The translations under genes were made by a program, and so were the position numbers. 40,738 nt of DNA, from contig SVGU01000018.1 of assembly GCA_015056155.1 (NCBI GenBank), positions 1 through 40,738 on the forward strand, given 5' to 3'. How positions within the stretch are numbered: the first letter of the stretch is position 1; each line of letters begins with the position of its first letter. Source of the stretch: Clostridiales bacterium (GTDB lineage Bacteria > Bacillota > Clostridia > Christensenellales > Aristaeellaceae). Below are positions 1 to 7,861 of the stretch, one piece after another. The notes beneath the pieces were generated by a model. The model ran no database searches, had not been told where the DNA came from, and saw only the letters and a program-made list of their open reading frames with translations.

Positions 1-123
1 GAAACCATTCCTTACATTTTTCACGGCCATCAGCCTTGGCTGATAGTGAAAAATGCCCGCTTCCGCAGAAGCGGAATCTCTTTCCTTTTCTCGAAAAAGT
101 GGCCGCAGCCACTTTTTCGACAC
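1..123 (+). repeat. 123-bp structured repeat, copy A
   Basis: Near-identical, in inverted orientation, to 27468-27590; only a few scattered differences are seen by eye, near positions 23-28 and 88. It contains three nested or tandem hairpins. The first is an outer CATTTTTCAC/GTGAAAAATG stem enclosing ATCAGCC-TT-GGCTGAT. The second is TTCCGC-AGAA-GCGGAA. The third is a 13-bp stem TCGAAAAAGTGGC with loop CGCA. It begins at the first base of the window, so it may extend further left. A reading frame passes through it into the next gene, but conservation of the palindromes in a non-coding context at the other copy argues that it is not coding. Confidence 0.9.
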
Positions 124-192
124 TCTGCCGGGGCTGCGGCAGAGAATTGCTGCAGCCCCTTTTCTGCTATAAAGACAACGATCCGGATTCCC

Positions 193-221
193 TTGACATG
201 GTCCGGACGGGATACTATACT
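193..221 (+). promoter_or_regulatory. sigma-70/SigA promoter for the 262-1419 gene
   Basis: Perfect -35 TTGACA (193-198), 17-base spacer and -10 TATACT (216-221). Transcription should start near 228, about 34 bases before the TTG start. It lies just right of repeat copy A and also shows that the open frame upstream of 262 is not translated from this transcript. Confidence 0.85.
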
Positions 222-261
222 CAAATCATCGGAAGCCAGGGATGGAAGGGAGGCGCGGCGG

Positions 262-1419
262 TTGACGCATGAATGGCTGACGGACCGGTTTCTCTTCTGC
301 TGCCTTTCGCAGGAGCAGCAGGCGCTTCTCCGGGAAGAGCTGGACGAGGGGCGGTACCGGGCGGCATATCTGAACCAGCAGAATCTGGTGAAGGAAAAAA
401 CGGGATACCGCTGCAGCACCTGCGGGAGATTCTATCCCATGGTGCAGATCCTGTACCGGGGCGAAGCGATGGCCCCGGAGCGCTTTGCCAAACTGCCTGC
501 CAGACCGGTGAAGCACCGGAAGGCGGCGCTGGCGTTCCTCGGGGATCATTACTATGCGGTGAGCAAAAAAACGCTGCTGAAGTTCTGCATGGGCGAAGAC
601 GGAACCGCCGTGCAGACGGATGAGATCCCGGTCATGGGCGGGGTGTACCACGCGGCGCTGTCGGAGGACGAGCAGTACCTGGCGACTCTGACGCTGGGCG
701 GCACGCTGGCGGTCATTGATGCGGCGGCAAAGCAGACGATCGCCCGGAAACGCGGCATGACGCGCGCGTATGTGTTCGCGCAGGAGCACCGGCTGCTGTA
801 TTACCATGCGGATGCGATCCGCTGCTGGGATTTCGCGGCGGACACGGAGGAGATCATCTGGCAGGTCCCGGCAGCATGGAAGGAAGTGTCCCCGGTCCTC
901 TGCCATGAGGTGACGTACAGCCGGGCGGACCGTACGTGCCGGTTCCACCTGACCTCTGCAGAGGCGGACTGGGCGGTGGTCGTCAGCGAACGGGCGGAGG
1001 TCCGCGTGATCGGATTGCCGCACATGCCGGCAGGGCATCAGCTGGCGTATATGCATGAGCAGCGTGCGCTGACCCTGTCAGCGGGGGATCGCATCCTGGT
1101 GCTGGACGAAAACGGGCAGGTGCGGGAGAAGCATGACTGCCCGAAGCTGCTGAAGACCGGGGACGGCGGCGCTTTTCCAGTGACGCGGTTTATGCCGCAG
1201 GGCCCCCGGCGGGTTTTCCTGTCCCCGGACGGGAAGTGGTTCCTGCTGGATTACGCCAGCGCCATCATCCTGATGGACCGGGCGGACGGCACGATCCGGT
1301 ACTGCAAAGCCTCCTGCACCGGGCAGATATCGACGCATATGGGCTTCGCGGATGCGCGCCGCTTCTGGTATGTGTGGGGCGACACGACCTGGGTTCAGGC
1401 GCTCCCGGATCAGGCGTGA
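262..1419 (+). CDS. Beta-propeller-like protein of unknown function (TTG start)
   Basis: I do not recognise a named family. The predicted protein is 385 aa with no signal peptide or membrane segment, so it is probably cytoplasmic. Residues 51-54 form a CxxC pair (YRCSTCGRF), which could bind metal in a small N-terminal module. From about residue 85 onward the chain is rich in short beta-strand stretches of WD/YVTN-like character, such as LSEDEQYLATLTLGGTLAVI and LSPDGKWFLLDYASAIILM, suggesting a propeller. The frame stays open back to position 46, but that part runs through the structured repeat and the promoter. The TTG at 262 has GGGAGG eight bases upstream and lies downstream of the predicted transcription start. 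The gene is a single unit convergent with the GH20 gene and shares its terminator. Confidence 0.75.
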   Translation: MTHEWLTDRFLFCCLSQEQQALLREELDEGRYRAAYLNQQNLVKEKTGYRCSTCGRFYPMVQILYRGEAMAPERFAKLPARPVKHRKAALAFLGDHYYAVSKKTLLKFCMGEDGTAVQTDEIPVMGGVYHAALSEDEQYLATLTLGGTLAVIDAAAKQTIARKRGMTRAYVFAQEHRLLYYHADAIRCWDFAADTEEIIWQVPAAWKEVSPVLCHEVTYSRADRTCRFHLTSAEADWAVVVSERAEVRVIGLPHMPAGHQLAYMHEQRALTLSAGDRILVLDENGQVREKHDCPKLLKTGDGGAFPVTRFMPQGPRRVFLSPDGKWFLLDYASAIILMDRADGTIRYCKASCTGQISTHMGFADARRFWYVWGDTTWVQALPDQA

Positions 1420-1442
1420 GCGCCGGGAAGGGCGCAACAGAA

Positions 1443-1482
1443 AAACATCGGCACATCCGAAACGGTGGATGTGCCGATGTTT
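1443..1482. terminator. Bidirectional terminator between convergent genes
   Basis: Perfect 16-bp inverted repeat, arms 1443-1458 and 1467-1482, with an 8-base loop. A run of five A at 1441-1445 supplies a T-tract for the leftward operon ending at 1489; the rightward side has the weaker TTTCGTTT. Both the 262-1419 gene and the GH20 operon end here. Confidence 0.85.
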
Positions 1483-1488
1483 CGTTTG

Positions 1489-3267
1489 TCAGCCCTTGAG
1501 CGCCAGCAGCTCGGCGCGGCGGCTGATGAGGTAGTCGCGGAAGCGGGCGATGCCCATCTCGAAATTGCGGTAGTTCCAGATCTCGATGTACTCCGGCAGG
1601 ATCCTGTCGATCATCGCGACCAGCTCGTCCACCTTCCCGGCGGATTCCTGCAGGTGCAGCTTCACCTTGCAGATCTCGCTCCCCAGCTCGATCAGCCAGG
1701 CCGTCAGGCGGATCTCCCGCTTCAGCCGGTCGTCGAAGTCCAGCTTCTCGATGTCCGCCATCACCTTGCGGACATAGGCGGTCACGTTGTCGAAGTAGAA
1801 GTCGTCGCCGCTGTCCTTCAGGTCGAAGATGTGGGCGAACTTCGTCACGTCCAGCGGCAGGGTCAGCTGCTTGGCGCTCATGGTGCAGACGTGGACGCGC
1901 TCGGGCTCCAGGAGGTAGTAGTTCGCCATGCGGTACATGAGCCGGGACACCTTCGCGCCGCCGAAGAAGAACTCGTCCGTGTAGTCCTCCGCCGCGCGGA
2001 TGAATTCGGCCTTGAAGCTCTCGCCGTCCTGCTCCTTGCCGGGGTTCCAGGCGTACTGGCCGCCCAGGGCGATGGGCTGCATGCTCCAGCACCACTGCTG
2101 GTAGTGGCCGCCGTCGCCCCAGTCGGTGACGAGGTACCCCGCTGCGCCGTACTCCACCGCCAGCTCCGCGCAGGTGCGCAGGTTGAAGGTGGTCACGTCC
2201 ATGCGGCTGGTGAGGCTGCCGTGGGTGTTGACGGAGGGGCAGACGTAGTAGCGCACGCCTGCGTCCCGGTAGGCGATGCAGTGCGCCGTCATCCGCTGGG
2301 ACTGGATCAGCTCGTAGCCCCACTCCAGCGCGATGGCGTCCTTGGGTACCCGGTCGTAGATCTGCGGGTAGTTGTAGATCATGTCTGCCCAGAACATGAT
2401 CTTCTTGCCGTAGTTGTCGCGGATGTGGTCGTTCAGCTTGTTCAGCCAGTCCATGAAGACCACGTCCTTGCCCTTCTCCCGGCAGTACTCCTCGATCTGG
2501 TAGCGGCCCAGACCGTAGGCCTCGTCCAGACCGATGTTGACGTACTCGGAAGTGAAGTGGGGCAGGACGGACTTGTACAGGTTGCACACGAACTCGAAGC
2601 TCTCCGGCAGGAGGGGATTCAGGGTCGATGGCACCTCGTCCTCCCGCTCGAACAGGCCCAGATGGTGGAAGTCCGGCTTGCGCAGCCAGGTGTACATGTG
2701 GCCGAAGGAATTCTGGTTGGGCACCAGGTCGATGAAGCGGTCCCGGCAGTACCGGTCCAGCTCGACGATGTTCTCCGGGGTCAGGCAGTCGAAGTCCGCC
2801 GTCTCCTTGGGGTAGGCGGCGTATTTGAAGCAGTCGCCCTCCATGTACAGCTGGAACTCGTTGTACTTCAGCGACGCGATGTAGTCGATCATCATCCTGA
2901 TCGTTTCCATGCGGGGCTTCTTGCCGCGGCTGATGTCGATCATGTAGCCGCGGCGGGGGAGGGCGGGCTTGTCCTGGATGCGCACATGCTGCAGCCGGCC
3001 TCCGGTGCGCAGGAGCATCTGCTGCAGGGAGGTGGCGGCGCGGAACAGGCCCTCGTCGCAGGAGACGCAGAGGGTCACGCCGTCCTCGCCGACGCACAGC
3101 TGGTATTCCTCCCGGGCCATCAGCGGGGCATGCACCACGGTGACGCCCGGAATGCCGGACTGCACCGCGCGATAGAACGTGAGAAGATCCTGCCATTCCT
3201 CCCGGACAGGCAGCGTATACAGGCCCTCCAGCACTTCCATGCTTTGGGGCTGCGGGAACAGAATCAT
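1489..3267 (-). CDS. Glycoside hydrolase family 20 (beta-N-acetylhexosaminidase-like)
   Basis: 592 aa without signal peptide, so probably cytoplasmic. Residues 1-100 resemble the GH20b alpha/beta domain. The catalytic barrel begins about residue 105 (RRGYMIDISRGKKP). The catalytic Asp-Glu pair is D248-E249 in NIGLDEAYGLG, at the place of the family HxGxDE motif; Asn replaces the usual His. GH20 enzymes release terminal GlcNAc or GalNAc by substrate-assisted catalysis, with Asp positioning the acetamido group and Glu as acid. An aromatic-rich active site is suggested by WGDGGHYQQW (402-411). The start is supported by AAGGAGG upstream. It is the last gene of the leftward operon that begins with a sugar ABC transporter, which fits hydrolysis of imported N-acetylated oligosaccharides. 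Exact substrate is unknown; related proteins exist with alpha- or beta-exo specificities. Confidence 0.88.
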   Translation of the reverse strand: MILFPQPQSMEVLEGLYTLPVREEWQDLLTFYRAVQSGIPGVTVVHAPLMAREEYQLCVGEDGVTLCVSCDEGLFRAATSLQQMLLRTGGRLQHVRIQDKPALPRRGYMIDISRGKKPRMETIRMMIDYIASLKYNEFQLYMEGDCFKYAAYPKETADFDCLTPENIVELDRYCRDRFIDLVPNQNSFGHMYTWLRKPDFHHLGLFEREDEVPSTLNPLLPESFEFVCNLYKSVLPHFTSEYVNIGLDEAYGLGRYQIEEYCREKGKDVVFMDWLNKLNDHIRDNYGKKIMFWADMIYNYPQIYDRVPKDAIALEWGYELIQSQRMTAHCIAYRDAGVRYYVCPSVNTHGSLTSRMDVTTFNLRTCAELAVEYGAAGYLVTDWGDGGHYQQWCWSMQPIALGGQYAWNPGKEQDGESFKAEFIRAAEDYTDEFFFGGAKVSRLMYRMANYYLLEPERVHVCTMSAKQLTLPLDVTKFAHIFDLKDSGDDFYFDNVTAYVRKVMADIEKLDFDDRLKREIRLTAWLIELGSEICKVKLHLQESAGKVDELVAMIDRILPEYIEIWNYRNFEMGIARFRDYLISRRAELLALKG

Positions 3268-3293
3268 CGGGAATGCCTCCTTGCGGTGATGGA

Positions 3294-4394
3294 TCAGCCC
3301 TGCTTTTCGCAGGCGCTCAGGCTCTTTTGCAGCAGCACGACGAAGTCCTGCACATTGGTGACGATGCCGCGTGCGCTCAGGCTGCCGCGGTCGCCCAACT
3401 TGTTGACCGCGAACTCGCTCACGTCCACGCAGTAGAAGTACACCTGACGCACCGTGCCGTCGGGCAGGACGCGGTAGGACGGGGTCATGTTACCCGTGGC
3501 GATGGTGTGCAGCATGGTCGCCATGCAGATGACGGTGGTGGCGCTGCGCAGCTCGTTGCGCATGGCGTCCTGCGCGGCGTACACGTCGCCGTAGACGGGG
3601 GGCAGGGGGCCGTCGTCGCGGATGGAGCCGCCCAGCACATAGGGTACGCCGCACTTCTCGCAGCTGTAAATGATGCCGTTGTCGATCTTTTCCTCGCGGA
3701 TGAAATTGGCGATGCTGCCGTGGCGGCGCACGCGGTTGATGGTCTCCAGGTGGTTATAGTGGCCGTTGGGCTGGGAGACGTGGGTGAAGATGTCCTGTCC
3801 CAGGGCCGTTCCCAGATACGCGCCCTCCAGGTCGTGGGTGGCCAGGGCGTTGCCTGCCAGCACCGCATGCACATAGCCCGCCTCGATCAGCCAGGACATG
3901 GCCTCGCGGGCGTCCCGGTCAAAGGCGAAGGCCGGGCCCATGACCCAGACGATCTTGCCGTGCTCCCGGTCGTGGCGCAGCACGTCGTAGAGCTCCGTGT
4001 AATCCTGGGAATAGGCGGTCTCGCGGCTGCGGCTGCGGCGGAAGGCGAAGGTCTCCTGGGGGCCCTTTTCCTCGTCAAAGCCGTCGGCATGCAGGTAGAT
4101 GCCGTCCTCGCAGTTCTCCGTCCGGCCGACCAGCACCATCTCGCCCTTCTTGAGCAGGCGGAACTCCCGCACGATGATGCGGCCCTCCTCCAGCACGGCG
4201 ACGCAGTCCATCCGGCTCTCCACCGCCAGCAGCCACTGGCCGCCGACCTTCATGTACTCCGGGTAGATGCTCATGGCGTGGAAGTTGTCCGGGGCCACGC
4301 CGTCCGCCGGCGCGGGCTCGAAGACGGCCTCCGGGGCGTTAACGAAACGCTCCTGCGTGAAGTCAGGGGCAGTATAGGTACGCAGATGGAACAT
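3294..4394 (-). CDS. LOR/SDH-domain protein (ornithine cyclodeaminase/arginine dihydrolase C-domain family)
   Basis: 366 aa. The region from about residue 180 to 352 matches the LOR/SDH conserved region as I remember it: GNALATHDLEGAYLGTALG, GSIRDDGPLPP, TMLHTIATGN and DRGSLSARGIVTNVQDF. Members include archaeal and cyanobacterial (AgrE-type) ornithine cyclodeaminases that use NAD and convert ornithine to proline. There is no arginine dihydrolase domain here; the N-terminal ~120 residues are the usual short beta-rich part. A CxxC (C245, C248) stands just before the GGSIRDDG motif. The frame opens 12 codons earlier, but ATG at 4394 has AAGGAGG nine bases upstream. It sits in a glycan operon 26 bases from the GH20 gene, an unexpected place for an amino-acid enzyme, so its true substrate may differ. 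Family call is firm, activity is not. Confidence 0.82.
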   Translation of the reverse strand: MFHLRTYTAPDFTQERFVNAPEAVFEPAPADGVAPDNFHAMSIYPEYMKVGGQWLLAVESRMDCVAVLEEGRIIVREFRLLKKGEMVLVGRTENCEDGIYLHADGFDEEKGPQETFAFRRSRSRETAYSQDYTELYDVLRHDREHGKIVWVMGPAFAFDRDAREAMSWLIEAGYVHAVLAGNALATHDLEGAYLGTALGQDIFTHVSQPNGHYNHLETINRVRRHGSIANFIREEKIDNGIIYSCEKCGVPYVLGGSIRDDGPLPPVYGDVYAAQDAMRNELRSATTVICMATMLHTIATGNMTPSYRVLPDGTVRQVYFYCVDVSEFAVNKLGDRGSLSARGIVTNVQDFVVLLQKSLSACEKQG

Positions 4395-4430
4395 GGGGCT
4401 TTTCCTCCTTTGCGGATGGTCGCGGCGCAA

Positions 4431-5615
4431 TCACAGGGGGGTGCCGGGCAGGTAGATGCATGCTTCGCCTACATCGGTGAAGGCCCGGAGGCGTGCCGAC
4501 GGTGCGGCAGAGGGCAGCAGGGTCTCCCTGCCGGGGTCAATCGTCATCAGGGGAACGTCGTTTGCCGTGACGCGGACGGGTACATCCAGCGGGTTGAAGC
4601 AACGGAGATTGTCCCCGTCCGGGTATGCCATGACGAAGGCGCCCTCGCGGAACAGGCACACGCCCTCGATGGGCGCGCCCTGCAGGGCCGCCATGTCCGC
4701 CCGGAGGGTATCGGCGGTGCCGCCCTCGTAGGCGTGCAGGCCCACCACCGTGCGCAGGCCGCGCTCAGCCGTGCCATCGGCCACCATGCGGACCCATGCG
4801 CCGTCCTTGTCGTAGGCCTTCGAGTAGGCCATGGGCAGCACGTAGTCGTAGAGCGCGGCTGCGTCCTCGTAGTTCTGGCCGTAGTGCACGTCGGAGAAGG
4901 CGACGTCGTCATACGCGCCTTCAGGCATCAGCGCGGCGGTGAGAATGAGGTCGCTGCGCTCTGCGCGGGCCGCGCCGGTGAGCGTGGAGGCGAATCGCAC
5001 CACGTCCCTGCGGCGGGCGCGGGCAAGGGCGTGAACGTCCGCATCCCCCGCGCGGTAGGCGTCGAAGAAGATCTCCGCCCCCTCCTCGCCGGGGAAGGCG
5101 CGCTCCATCATCGCCCGCAGCGCAGCGGTGTCCGCCCCCTCAGCAGCATAGCGGCGGAGATCCTCCTCCGACCAGCCGTAGATCAGGTGGTTGTAGCGGA
5201 TGTAGTCCAGGTGCAGGCCGTCGATGGGGTAACGGCGGCACAGCTCCCGGGTGAAGTCGGTCATGTAGTCGATATAGGGTGCGTCGGCCAGGGAGATCAG
5301 GCCCTGATTGCGGCCCTTGACGAAATGGTAGCGGCCGCTTTCGGGGTGCTGCTCCTTGTAATGCGCGTCGCTGGCCGAGGTGAACCACGCATGCACGCGG
5401 ATGCCGCAGGCGTGGGCGGCTTCGATCAGCTCGCCCAGCAGGTCGCGCTCGCAGTCCATGGGCGCGATCTCGCTGCGGCAGGAGACCGTGCCGCTCATGC
5501 CCTTGGTCAGGAAGTAGACGTCCGTCACGCCCAGGCGGCGGCAGCGGGCGACCACTGCGTCTGCGCCGTATTCCCGCACCGATCTGGGCCACATCCATAC
5601 GCCGAAGACTGCCAT
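4431..5615 (-). CDS. GHL10-type (DUF187-like) glycosyl-hydrolase-like protein
   Basis: 394 aa, no signal peptide. The chain looks like a TIM barrel related to the family-10-like glycosyl hydrolase group. An N-terminal strand carries GVWMWP. GIRVHAWFTSASDAHY (71-86) follows, and the hallmark DGLHLDYIRYN (132-142) has Asp137 as a likely active-site acid. DYVLPMAYSKAYDKDG is a later barrel strand. The last ~60 residues form a small beta domain. Members of this group act on, or bind, peptidoglycan or bacterial glycans, but the specificity here is unknown. ATG at 5615 is preferred over ATG at 5621 because AAGGAGG directly abuts the earlier ATG and is six bases from the later one. It lies in the tight operon between the PQ-loop and LOR/SDH genes. 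Confidence 0.8.
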   Translation of the reverse strand: MAVFGVWMWPRSVREYGADAVVARCRRLGVTDVYFLTKGMSGTVSCRSEIAPMDCERDLLGELIEAAHACGIRVHAWFTSASDAHYKEQHPESGRYHFVKGRNQGLISLADAPYIDYMTDFTRELCRRYPIDGLHLDYIRYNHLIYGWSEEDLRRYAAEGADTAALRAMMERAFPGEEGAEIFFDAYRAGDADVHALARARRRDVVRFASTLTGAARAERSDLILTAALMPEGAYDDVAFSDVHYGQNYEDAAALYDYVLPMAYSKAYDKDGAWVRMVADGTAERGLRTVVGLHAYEGGTADTLRADMAALQGAPIEGVCLFREGAFVMAYPDGDNLRCFNPLDVPVRVTANDVPLMTIDPGRETLLPSAAPSARLRAFTDVGEACIYLPGTPL

Positions 5616-5630
5616 GGTCATCCTCCTTCA

Positions 5631-5915
5631 TCAGATGAGGCCGTTTTTCTTGTCCAGCCGGTAGTTGCGCACATACAGCGCCAGATCCACCGACACCATC
5701 GCCAGGTTCAGCACGTAGAAGAACAGCACGTACCACTTGAAGCTCCCGCCGATCAGCTTGCCGATGATGCCGAACACGTAGCCCGTGATGATCAGCAGCA
5801 GGAAGGGCAGGGACTTGCCCTTCGTCGTGCGGGCGCGCCAGGATTTGATGACGTTCATCGGCCAGGAAAAGCCGAAGCAGACGATCATGATGATCTCGAA
5901 AATCTCAGCAACCAT
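5631..5915 (-). CDS. Small PQ-loop-like membrane protein
   Basis: 94 aa with three predicted membrane helices at about 3-20, 37-56 and 62-83. The sequence SWPMNVIKSWRARTTKGKS followed by LPFLLLIITGYVFGIIGKL has the shape of a PQ-loop/SemiSWEET half-transporter: Ser-Trp-Pro in helix 1, a basic loop, then Gly-Tyr in helix 2. Bacterial SemiSWEETs are three-helix sugar carriers that dimerise; other short PQ-loop proteins have no known role. RBS AAAGGAGA precedes the ATG. It lies 15 bases from each neighbour in the operon, which supports a role linked to the glycan locus, possibly as a carrier for a sugar or amino acid. The transport role is an inference. Confidence 0.78.
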   Translation of the reverse strand: MVAEIFEIIMIVCFGFSWPMNVIKSWRARTTKGKSLPFLLLIITGYVFGIIGKLIGGSFKWYVLFFYVLNLAMVSVDLALYVRNYRLDKKNGLI

Positions 5916-5929
5916 GGGGAAACTCTCCT

Positions 5930-6502
5930 TTATTCAGCCTTTTCAAACAGGAAGTAGGGGCGCTCGAAGCAGTCCTGCTCGATCTCCGAGAAGTCCGCGT
6001 AGGCGTCGGTTCCGTCCAGGCGCACCTTGCCCTTGCGTCCCGGCACCTCGAAGCGGTCGCTGCCCTCCTTGTACATCGGGTCCCATACCTTGACCTCGGT
6101 GCCGTTGGCGGCGGCCAGCACGATGTAGTGGCCGGAGTTGGAGAACACGCCGATGTGCTCCGGGCGGTCGCCGTAGGTGTTGGCGATGATCATCCCGCGG
6201 CCCTCCTGCAGGAAGCGCAATGCCTCCTGACCGTCCTCGGTGACGGTGAGCTTCATGCCGAAGTGCTCCGCCACGACGGGGGCATAGATGTACAGATTGG
6301 TGCCGTAGCCTTCGCGGGCGCCGCAGGCCTTGGCTTCCTTGGCGGCCACCTCCGGCGGATAGGGCACGTCCAGCATGTTCTCCACCAGCATCGAGGCGGA
6401 GCAGACGCCGCAGCCGTTGTTGGCGAGGTTGCCGTTTGCAACGCCCATCGGGGACAGGTAGGGCACATGCTCATAATCCAGCTGACAGTAGAAGGATTTC
6501 AT
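5930..6502 (-). CDS. C39-like cysteine peptidase domain protein
   Basis: 190 aa, no signal peptide or membrane helix visible. It fits the peptidase C39-like (papain-fold) family. The nucleophile motif is NNGCGVCSASMLVE with Cys31. His125 lies in SGHYIVLAA and Asp141 in VWDPMY, giving a complete Cys-His-Asp set in canonical order. The N-terminal QLDYEHVPY resembles the usual Q-x-D-x-P-Y lead-in. Such stand-alone domains may be peptidases, amidases or transglutaminase-like enzymes; substrates are mostly unknown. RBS AAAAGGAG lies before the ATG. The gene starts four bases after the M20 stop and ends 14 bases before the PQ-loop start, so co-translation is likely. With an M20 amidohydrolase next door, cleavage of a peptide or amide linked to an amino sugar (for example a muropeptide) is possible but unproven. 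Confidence 0.82.
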   Translation of the reverse strand: MKSFYCQLDYEHVPYLSPMGVANGNLANNGCGVCSASMLVENMLDVPYPPEVAAKEAKACGAREGYGTNLYIYAPVVAEHFGMKLTVTEDGQEALRFLQEGRGMIIANTYGDRPEHIGVFSNSGHYIVLAAANGTEVKVWDPMYKEGSDRFEVPGRKGKVRLDGTDAYADFSEIEQDCFERPYFLFEKAE

Positions 6503-6505
6503 CGC

Positions 6506-7711
6506 TTACTCCTTTTCTGGGATGACCATCCCGTCGATGCCGCCCATGTTGTCCAGCACGAACTGCACAAAGACCTTCACGCCCGTTTCCAGCGCGTCCT
6601 CGTCGATGTCCCAGTCCTTGGTGTGGGCGGGGTGGCAGGCGTTCTTGCTTTCGTTGCGCATGCCCAGGCCGAAGAGCAGGCCGGGCTTTTCCTTCTCGTA
6701 ATAGGCGAAATCCTCCGCGCCGGGGCTGGTGGGCAGGAGGATGACCCGCTCGCGGCCCACGACCTTGCGGGCGGAGGCGGTGAAGGCCTCGTAGAGCGCC
6801 GGGTCGTTGTGGCAGCTGGGCAGGGGATCGCCGGACCATGACACGTCCCAGGTCACGCCGCATTCCTCGGCCACCAGGCGCACGAGCTTCGTCAGGCGCT
6901 CGCGGGCCCAGTTCATCGTCTTGTCCTTCAGGCAGCGGATGGAGCCCTCCAGCACGCACTTGTCCGCATTGGCGGAGACCGTGCTGCCGGCCTGCATGGT
7001 GGTGACGCTCATGACGCAGGCGTCGAAGGGGTCCACCTCGCGGCTGACGAGCAGCTGGATGCCGTTGTAGACCTTCACGCCCGCCGCCAGCGCGTCAACG
7101 CCGACGTGGGGCGTGGCGACATGGACGCTGCGGCCGCCCAGCTCCACCTTGAAGGCCACGGAGGAGCAGTTCGTCACCGACGGGTTGGAGGAGATGACAT
7201 GCACGCCGTCGACGCAGTTGACGTGGCACATGATGATGCAGTCGATGTCCTGCATCACGCCGTGCTCGCACATGGTGCGCGCGCCGCTGGGGCGGCCCTC
7301 CTCGCAGGGCTGGAAGAGCAGCCTCACCCGGCAGGTGAGCTGATCGCGGATGGCATGGAGCGCCTTGGCCGCGCCGATGAGCATGGTCGTGTGGGCGTCG
7401 TGGCCGCAGGCATGCATGATGCCGTCGTGGCGGGAGCGGTAGGGTTTGTCATGGTTGTTTTCCAGGATCGGCAGGGCGTCCATGTCGGCGCGGATGCCGA
7501 TGGTGAAGCGGGTGATCTCCGGATTGATGGTGGCGACGACGGTGTTGGGGCCGTACTTGTCGGCCTCAAAGGGGATGCCCGCTTTGGTCAGCTCCTCCCG
7601 GACGAGGGCGGAGGTCATGGGAAGCTCCCACTTCAGTTCGGGGTACATATGCAGCTGACGGCGGATTCGGACCAGTTCCTCCTGGTCGATGGGCGCGATG
7701 GTGTAATCCAT
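6506..7711 (-). CDS. M20 family metallo-amidohydrolase
   Basis: 401 aa, matching the usual 380-400 aa of the HipO/AbgB/N-acyl-amino-acid deacylase group of peptidase family M20. Metal-site residues are visible: HACGHDAH (100-107, with Cys102 and His104 as likely ligands), QPCEEG (135-140, Glu137/Glu138), His163 in MCHVN and a distal His in NACHPAHTKDW. The start HMYPELKWELP corresponds to the family RRxLHxxPE motif. The dimerisation domain spans about 185-300. Such enzymes remove acyl groups from amino acids or small amides. Position between the binding-protein gene and a C39 peptidase suggests hydrolysis of an imported amide, possibly N-acetyl or lactyl-peptide bonds. The upstream intergenic region of about 150 bases contains a hairpin but no clear promoter. 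Confidence 0.92.
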   Translation of the reverse strand: MDYTIAPIDQEELVRIRRQLHMYPELKWELPMTSALVREELTKAGIPFEADKYGPNTVVATINPEITRFTIGIRADMDALPILENNHDKPYRSRHDGIMHACGHDAHTTMLIGAAKALHAIRDQLTCRVRLLFQPCEEGRPSGARTMCEHGVMQDIDCIIMCHVNCVDGVHVISSNPSVTNCSSVAFKVELGGRSVHVATPHVGVDALAAGVKVYNGIQLLVSREVDPFDACVMSVTTMQAGSTVSANADKCVLEGSIRCLKDKTMNWARERLTKLVRLVAEECGVTWDVSWSGDPLPSCHNDPALYEAFTASARKVVGRERVILLPTSPGAEDFAYYEKEKPGLLFGLGMRNESKNACHPAHTKDWDIDEDALETGVKVFVQFVLDNMGGIDGMVIPEKE

Positions 7712-7792
7712 GAAAACGCCTTCTTTCGCGATGATTTGCAGTAGATCGGTACAGGCAGCGCCGCGTCCGGGTCATGCCCCATGGCGGCGATG

Positions 7793-7824
7793 AAGAAAGG
7801 GGCGGAGGCATCAACCTCCGCCCC
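7793..7824 (-). terminator. Hairpin after the first binding-protein gene
   Basis: GGGGCGGAGG (7799-7808) and CCTCCGCCCC (7815-7824) form a 10-bp GC-rich stem with a 6-base loop. On the leftward strand it is followed by TTTCTTC, a broken T-tract. No promoter is evident between it and the M20 gene, so it probably acts as a partial terminator or mRNA stabiliser, setting transporter expression above that of the enzymes. Confidence 0.7.
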
Positions 7825-7861
7825 GGATGGGTTTTACTTGAGCGTATGAGTCAAGCAGAAA

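Noticed and set aside
46-261. N-terminal extension of the first protein through the structured repeat
   Set aside because: It runs through the hairpins and the promoter upstream of the transcription start; a good ribosome site sits at the TTG start at 262.
3273-5957. Very long open frame (about 890 codons) on the plus strand opposite LOR/SDH, GHL10 and PQ-loop genes
   Set aside because: Composition is Val/Ala/His/Gly/Asp-rich with no domain sense, lacks ribosome sites, and mirrors real genes with clear family motifs on the other strand. High GC content makes antisense stops rare.
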